A program made the position numbers and the translations under genes. Shown one piece after another: positions 62,093 to 64,000 of a DNA stretch of 64,000 bases (the first letter of the stretch is position 1; every line of letters starts with the position of its first letter). The stretch comes from Lateolabrax maculatus (Eukaryota; Chordata; Actinopteri; Acropomatiformes; Lateolabracidae), in the NCBI GenBank assembly GCA_031216445.1, contig CM062202.1, positions 21,599,501 to 21,663,500 on the forward strand, written 5' to 3'. Under the pieces are notes generated by a model. It made no database searches. It had not been told where the DNA came from and saw only the letters and a program-made list of their open reading frames with translations.

Positions 62093-62381
62093 ACATGCTC
62101 TCCGTCCTATGTCGCTCTCTGCGCTCCACACAGGGAATGTGTTATTGCTTTAGCTACGCATTCCTAAGAGCCAGAGGAAAATCTCAACCCCTTTTAACCC
62201 CCCTTCTCAGCTGTAGACCAGCTTTGAAGATGTTGTTTTTTTTTGTCCTCTTTCTCGTCCCTCACTTACACACACACCCTTACACACTCCACACAGCTCC
62301 TTCCCTCACAAGGATTTTGTTTACATCCTGGCAGCCAGCTCCTACAGTACATGTCTCAGACAGAGGCTGTATGGGAGATAT

Positions 62382-62421
62382 GCAGGCAGTCAGGCAGGCA
62401 GTCAGGCAGGCAGGCAGGCAT
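62382..62421. repeat. (CAGG)n / CAGTCAGG tandem repeat
   Basis: Tandem tetranucleotide units GGCA with GTCA variants, about ten units. Confidence 0.85.
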
Positions 62422-64000
62422 GTTCTCTTGCTGAGGTGTTGCTTAGTCAAGCTGTATGTGCATGGGATGATGATCTGGCTACAAAAGCCACAAACCTTTT
62501 GACACAAATGCATTTTGAAAGGTTTTTTTTTAGACGGGCTGGTTGTTGGCACAGGGACGACAAACAGAGTTACATGCTGGTTTCTTATCCTCTCCTTTCC
62601 CTTTTCCTAGAGACTTGTTTTGATGGACAGGTGTCCAGCCCACAAAGCGGCTGAATGCACCTCCACTGCCTGTGAAGTGTAGGGCTGTTTATGCATGCTG
62701 TCTATGTCTATGTAGTAGTTGTGATGCCTGCTGTGCCACAACTCCTGCACACTGTTTGTACTGATAGTGAGGAGGATTTGTTCTGTTGTAGCACCATATT
62801 CACTTGATCCCTATATTACCTTTATCATAGTGTAACTAATATGAAAAGCAAAGTGTGCATGTGTGTTCCTTTGTGTCTGACATAGTGAATGAGATAAGAC
62901 GTTCAGAGGCACGTACAGAAGCCATCCTGCACATGCATTATGAATACGCATTCATATCATATCATCGCTCTGCACTTGTTTCTTTCATTCCTAAGTTTCT
63001 ACACAAATCCCTCAGCGCATATCTGCAGTTTTTAGACCTCGCCTAATGTACAAAAAAAAAATAAATCATCTAGTCTAAGAACTCGCTTGAGGCCCCAGCT
63101 TTACAAAGTAAAGTTAGGAGAGATTTGGTTAGGCCTCCCAGTGTGCTGCGTGGGCTCCTGCTTCCCATGTGTACAAGTAGACTACTGTATGTACGTGTTT
63201 TACAAGATATGAAACAGAAATATGCACTGAAAATAAGGACGAGAAACAACACAGTGTTCAATAAGTGTTACACTGCAAAACATGGACAAGTAATTTAGTC
63301 TCATATTCCGCCTTAATATCTTACTTTTTTTCATTACAAAATACATTTTATTAGTATCCTTTAACACTGTTAAGATATTTAAAGATAAAAGATATTTAAG
63401 TGTTGGTGTCATTAGCCAAGGCCAATAAAACATTAACTAATTTACACAGTAATGTTGAAAATTGGACAGACGATAGACCAAATGACTAACTTCTAGTAAC
63501 TTTTTAAATATTTATTTAACAATATGTACTGTTTTACAGGTACCATTCTTATGTCATTAAGCAGTCTGGAAGTGTTCCTCAAGTACACATTTAAAACTAT
63601 CTGTGTATTTGTTTGTTATAAAGCTTCCTGTGTGTGTGAATTTGTGCATGGCTCTATGTAGGTCTGTGTTATCTAATACAATCTGTCCCTATCTAATATT
63701 CACACTGCTAACCCTTGAGGGTAAAGAGACTGAGGAGTGGAGGGGAGAGGACTTTGCTTGCCAATAAACAGAACTCTTCCTGGAAGTCTTCTGACTTTAA
63801 ATGGGAATCCTACACAAAACAGATTTAATAAACATGCAAAAGAGCTGCACACACACACACACACATGCACTCACTGGCAAATGCTATTGTAATCAGTTAG
63901 CCAGTGCCCATTTACAATATGTCTGCACTGTGCTGCAGACACTAAACAACGTACGATTCTGATGTGTATGCGTGCAAGTGATTTAAATGTCACGCGCGCG

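Larger units (their letters stand above)
51620..64000. other. Long non-coding stretch, intron or intergenic
   Basis: I found no exon of a recognised gene in this 12 kb. It holds the simple repeats and transposon pieces listed separately. If 51.0-51.62 kb is a first exon, this is its intron. The window ends in CGCGCGCG. Confidence 0.5.

Noticed and set aside
51620..64000. Search for a first coding exon of numbl
   Set aside because: I looked for the expected N-terminal wording (MNKLRQS...) and found none in the window.

Overview
This is vertebrate nuclear DNA, most likely from a percomorph-type teleost. Genes are split into many GT-AG introns, CA/GT microsatellites are dense, CpG-rich first exons occur at several promoters, and there are interspersed repeats of a kind I know from spiny-rayed fish. 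Prokaryotic features (operons, CRISPR, phage) are absent. By reading exons against families I know, I could build six complete protein-coding genes. In every model the exon lengths sum to a multiple of three and the splice phases agree.

Layout. (1) ~0.2-5.7 kb, minus: a granin-family secretory-granule protein, best called ccer2 (chromogranin-like; 6 coding exons, 425 aa). (2) ~6.2-12.95 kb, minus: sars2, mitochondrial seryl-tRNA synthetase (16 coding exons, 521 aa). (3) ~13.4-17.5 kb, plus: a BTB-BACK-Kelch protein (4 coding exons, 652 aa), head-to-head with sars2 across a ~0.5 kb promoter. (4) 20.8-26.6 kb, plus: slc5a2-type Na+/glucose cotransporter, SGLT2 (15 coding exons, 658 aa), with an HNF1-like site upstream. 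(5) ~26.6-37.5 kb, minus: fbxo46, an F-box protein (2 coding exons, 768 aa, plus a long 5' UTR intron), tail-to-tail with slc5a2. (6) ~38.76-49.0 kb, plus: coq8b/adck4, the mitochondrial coenzyme Q atypical kinase (15 coding exons, 635 aa), head-to-head with fbxo46. (7) 49-64 kb: no recognisable coding exon. A CpG-rich, promoter-like stretch with a good splice donor at ~51.0-51.62 kb may be the 5' untranslated exon of a plus-strand gene. Human 19q13 has NUMBL downstream of COQ8B in the same orientation, so numbl is a guess. The rest looks like a long intron or intergenic DNA with microsatellites and old transposon pieces.

The neighbours are not a pathway. Human SARS2, CCER2, COQ8B and FBXO46 all lie on 19q13, so this looks like a conserved-synteny block with slc5a2 (human 16p11) and a kelch gene among them. 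Two products act in mitochondria (sars2, coq8b), one in secretory granules, one at the plasma membrane, and two are likely ubiquitin-ligase adaptors. I found no wholly new biological system. The items most worth checking are a near-perfect 27-bp intronic hairpin in slc5a2, complementary (UG)n and (CA)n tracts flanking sars2 exon 12, a retroelement tail that forms the splice acceptor of coq8b exon 12, and a nested repeat at 60.5-60.85 kb.
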